NCBI GenBank assembly: GCA_013289615.1
Contig: JABCZO010000011.1
Location: 50,678-114,677 of the forward strand
DNA from: Gammaproteobacteria bacterium
Lineage (GTDB): Bacteria; Pseudomonadota; Gammaproteobacteria; Steroidobacterales; Steroidobacteraceae
DNA: 64,000 nt
Direction: 5' to 3'
Made by a program: the position numbers and the translations under genes. Positions 62,814 to 64,000 of the stretch are shown one piece after another. Positions within the stretch are counted from its first letter, which is position 1; each line of letters starts with the position of its first letter. The notes under the pieces were generated by a model. The model was not told where the DNA came from. It did not search any database and worked only from the letters and a program-made list of their open reading frames with translations.

Positions 62814-64000
62814 TCAGTCGCCGGGGTGATAGGTCTTCTCGGTGTGGCCCTGCAGCTGTGCGGGATAGAAATAAATCTCGCGCAGATCCCCGCCGGCGTA
62901 GCGTGTCGCCTCGTCGTTGAAGTGTGGCGAGCTCGGATCGCCACTCTCCCCGCCGGCGGTCACGGCGCGCGCACGCACTTTGTCGCCAAACTCCACCACC
63001 GCGACGAAGCTGTTGCCATCGGTCCCGTAGTGGCGCTTGGTGCCCTCGTAGCGGCGTGCGCCGAAGGCGGCGAGCGAGCCCCAGTCGGACGATGTGAACG
63101 GCACCGGCGTACTGGGTTTGGCATCATCGAACTTCTCGACGATGTCGCCGGTGATGCGCTGGAAGCGGTTGATCTCCCCCCAGGGCGTCTTCCAGGAGCC
63201 GAAATCGTGCTCCAGGCGATCGGAGGCTGCCACCAGCGCCTGCAGCTTCTGCTCGGCGGAAGTATGCTCAGCCATGTACTCATGATTCTCGATGCCTGCG
63301 GCCCTGGCTGCCGGTTCGACCTGCTTCCACAGCAGCTCGCCCCAGAACACCGCGAGTGAGGTGGGCGCGGAATCGAGCGACCAGCGATCGTCCCAGCCGC
63401 GCAGCAGCTCGATCTGCCCGGCTAGCGTGGCCTTGAGCGGGTCCGAGTCCGGCGCCTGATCGTAGGCGGCAACCAGGCTCGGAATCAGCCGCTCGAAGGC
63501 CGGCAGGAACGGATCGTAGGCCGCGGCGATCAGCGACTGCAGCGTGAAATCCTTGCGGTCCTTCAGCACCAGGTTTGCGTGCACGCCGCGCGGGTTCTCT
63601 CCCGCCCTGTCCATGTAGCGCGGGTAGTCTTTCGCCCTGGGGCTGTAGGGGCCGGCCGCGGAATAGGGCCAGTTGTTGGTGTTCGCGATCCAGCCGTTGG
63701 CGGGATTGAGCAGATGCGGGGACTCGTCCAGCGGGTGCAGACCCTTCCAGTCAGTGGCCGGATCGGCACCGTCCACCGGCTTGGTGTAGTCGAAGCGATC
63801 GTCGCGGCGCGGCATGAACTGCGGATGCAGGTAGGCGATCTCGCCGTCGGAGTCGGCAAAGATGGTGTTGTTCGATGAGTTGGCCTTGAGCTGGGCGACC
63901 TTGAGATAGGATTTGTAGTCGTGCGCCTTGGTGCGCAGGAACGACTGGCTGAGCGCCTCCACCGGCTTGTACATCAGTGCGATGCTGATCCATTTGCCGT
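62814..64000 (-). CDS. Penicillin-acylase-family hydrolase, C-terminal part
   Basis: The frame continues past the right edge (the sequence before MYKPVEALSQSFL reads GKWISIAL), so about 395 residues of a larger Ntn-hydrolase are seen. Segments SSNNTIFADSDGEIAYLHPQ, MPRRDDRFDYTKPVDGADPA, TDWKGLHPLDESPHLLNPAN, GWIANTNNWPYSAAG and PWGEINRF with YGTDGNSFVAVVEF and the C-terminal FNDEATRYAGGDLREIYFYP belong to the beta subunit of penicillin G acylase/acyl-homoserine-lactone acylase relatives. The catalytic N-terminal Ser lies off-window. Such enzymes are exported and remove acyl chains from lactams, N-acyl-homoserine lactones or peptides; the substrate here is open. Confidence 0.85.
   Translation of the reverse strand, partial: GKWISIALMYKPVEALSQSFLRTKAHDYKSYLKVAQLKANSSNNTIFADSDGEIAYLHPQFMPRRDDRFDYTKPVDGADPATDWKGLHPLDESPHLLNPANGWIANTNNWPYSAAGPYSPRAKDYPRYMDRAGENPRGVHANLVLKDRKDFTLQSLIAAAYDPFLPAFERLIPSLVAAYDQAPDSDPLKATLAGQIELLRGWDDRWSLDSAPTSLAVFWGELLWKQVEPAARAAGIENHEYMAEHTSAEQKLQALVAASDRLEHDFGSWKTPWGEINRFQRITGDIVEKFDDAKPSTPVPFTSSDWGSLAAFGARRYEGTKRHYGTDGNSFVAVVEFGDKVRARAVTAGGESGDPSSPHFNDEATRYAGGDLREIYFYPAQLQGHTEKTYHPGD

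Noticed and set aside
1..64000. tRNA, rRNA, riboswitch, transposase or integrase genes
   Set aside because: Reading the intergenic regions gave no tRNA-type T-loop/acceptor pair, no rRNA stretch, no known riboswitch core, and no transposase or integrase motif among the translated frames.

Overview
This 64 kb window looks like chromosomal sequence from a GC-rich, polyhydroxyalkanoate (PHA)-accumulating proteobacterium. A gammaproteobacterium of the Nevskiales/Steroidobacterales type is my best guess. That rests on gene content only (class III PhaEC, HiPIP, DUF2058, TraB/GumN, ExaC-DUF779) and is not a proven placement. I see no rRNA or tRNA gene, CRISPR array, complete insertion sequence or integrase. 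The first and last genes run off the window.

Layout. 1-10.6 kb: carbohydrate and stress genes. These are the end of a GH15 glucoamylase, an aquaporin, two unrelated M28 peptidases, small stress-type proteins (CsbD, DUF1328, BON, DUF3096), an SDR, and transaldolase overlapping a polyphosphate-glucokinase-like ROK kinase; a decayed hydrolase lies among them. 10.7-21.9 kb: secreted or lipid-related proteins (lipase-like lipoprotein, HD-domain protein, DsbA-family isomerase), a frameshifted short-chain fatty-acid permease beside an acyl-CoA transferase, DUF2058, TraB/GumN and an EamA transporter. 21.9-25.1 kb: galactonate-type catabolism (sodium/sugar symporter, dgoA, dgoK). 25.3-31.7 kb: signalling (histidine kinase plus REC-GGDEF-EAL regulator; Cache protein plus chemoreceptor). 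32-37.3 kb: metallo-beta-lactamase-fold enzyme, periplasmic trehalase, a methyltransferase/MarR divergent pair, and a PHB-depolymerase-family esterase.

37.4-51.1 kb is a large PHA island: malic enzyme with ACT domain, class I phaC, phasin, FabG/PhaB-like SDR, phaR repressor, class III phaE-phaC, aldehyde dehydrogenase, DUF779, acetyl-CoA synthetase, phaB and phaA. Together these can turn C2 compounds (acetaldehyde, acetate) into acetyl-CoA, condense and reduce it to 3-hydroxybutyryl-CoA, polymerise it with either of two synthase types, and coat and regulate the granules. GCANTGCA dyads overlap the predicted -35 elements of both phaP and phaR, which suggests one PhaR operator.

51.4-64 kb is more accessory: HiPIP, a YHS-like secreted protein, and an orphan Rieske oxygenase. 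Next comes a visibly less GC-rich island (about 54.4-56.8 kb) with a DUF6502-like protein and a secreted protein carrying GITGSN tandem repeats. It is followed by a two-domain protein with a TIR-like nucleotide-hydrolase fold (possible defence effector), a phage-tail-like orphan, a Tat-exported amidase, a propeller-type lipoprotein, and the C-terminal part of a penicillin-acylase-family enzyme. The most interesting items for follow-up are the dual PHA synthase island with its putative PhaR operators, the DUF6502/GITGSN pair, and the TIR-like protein.
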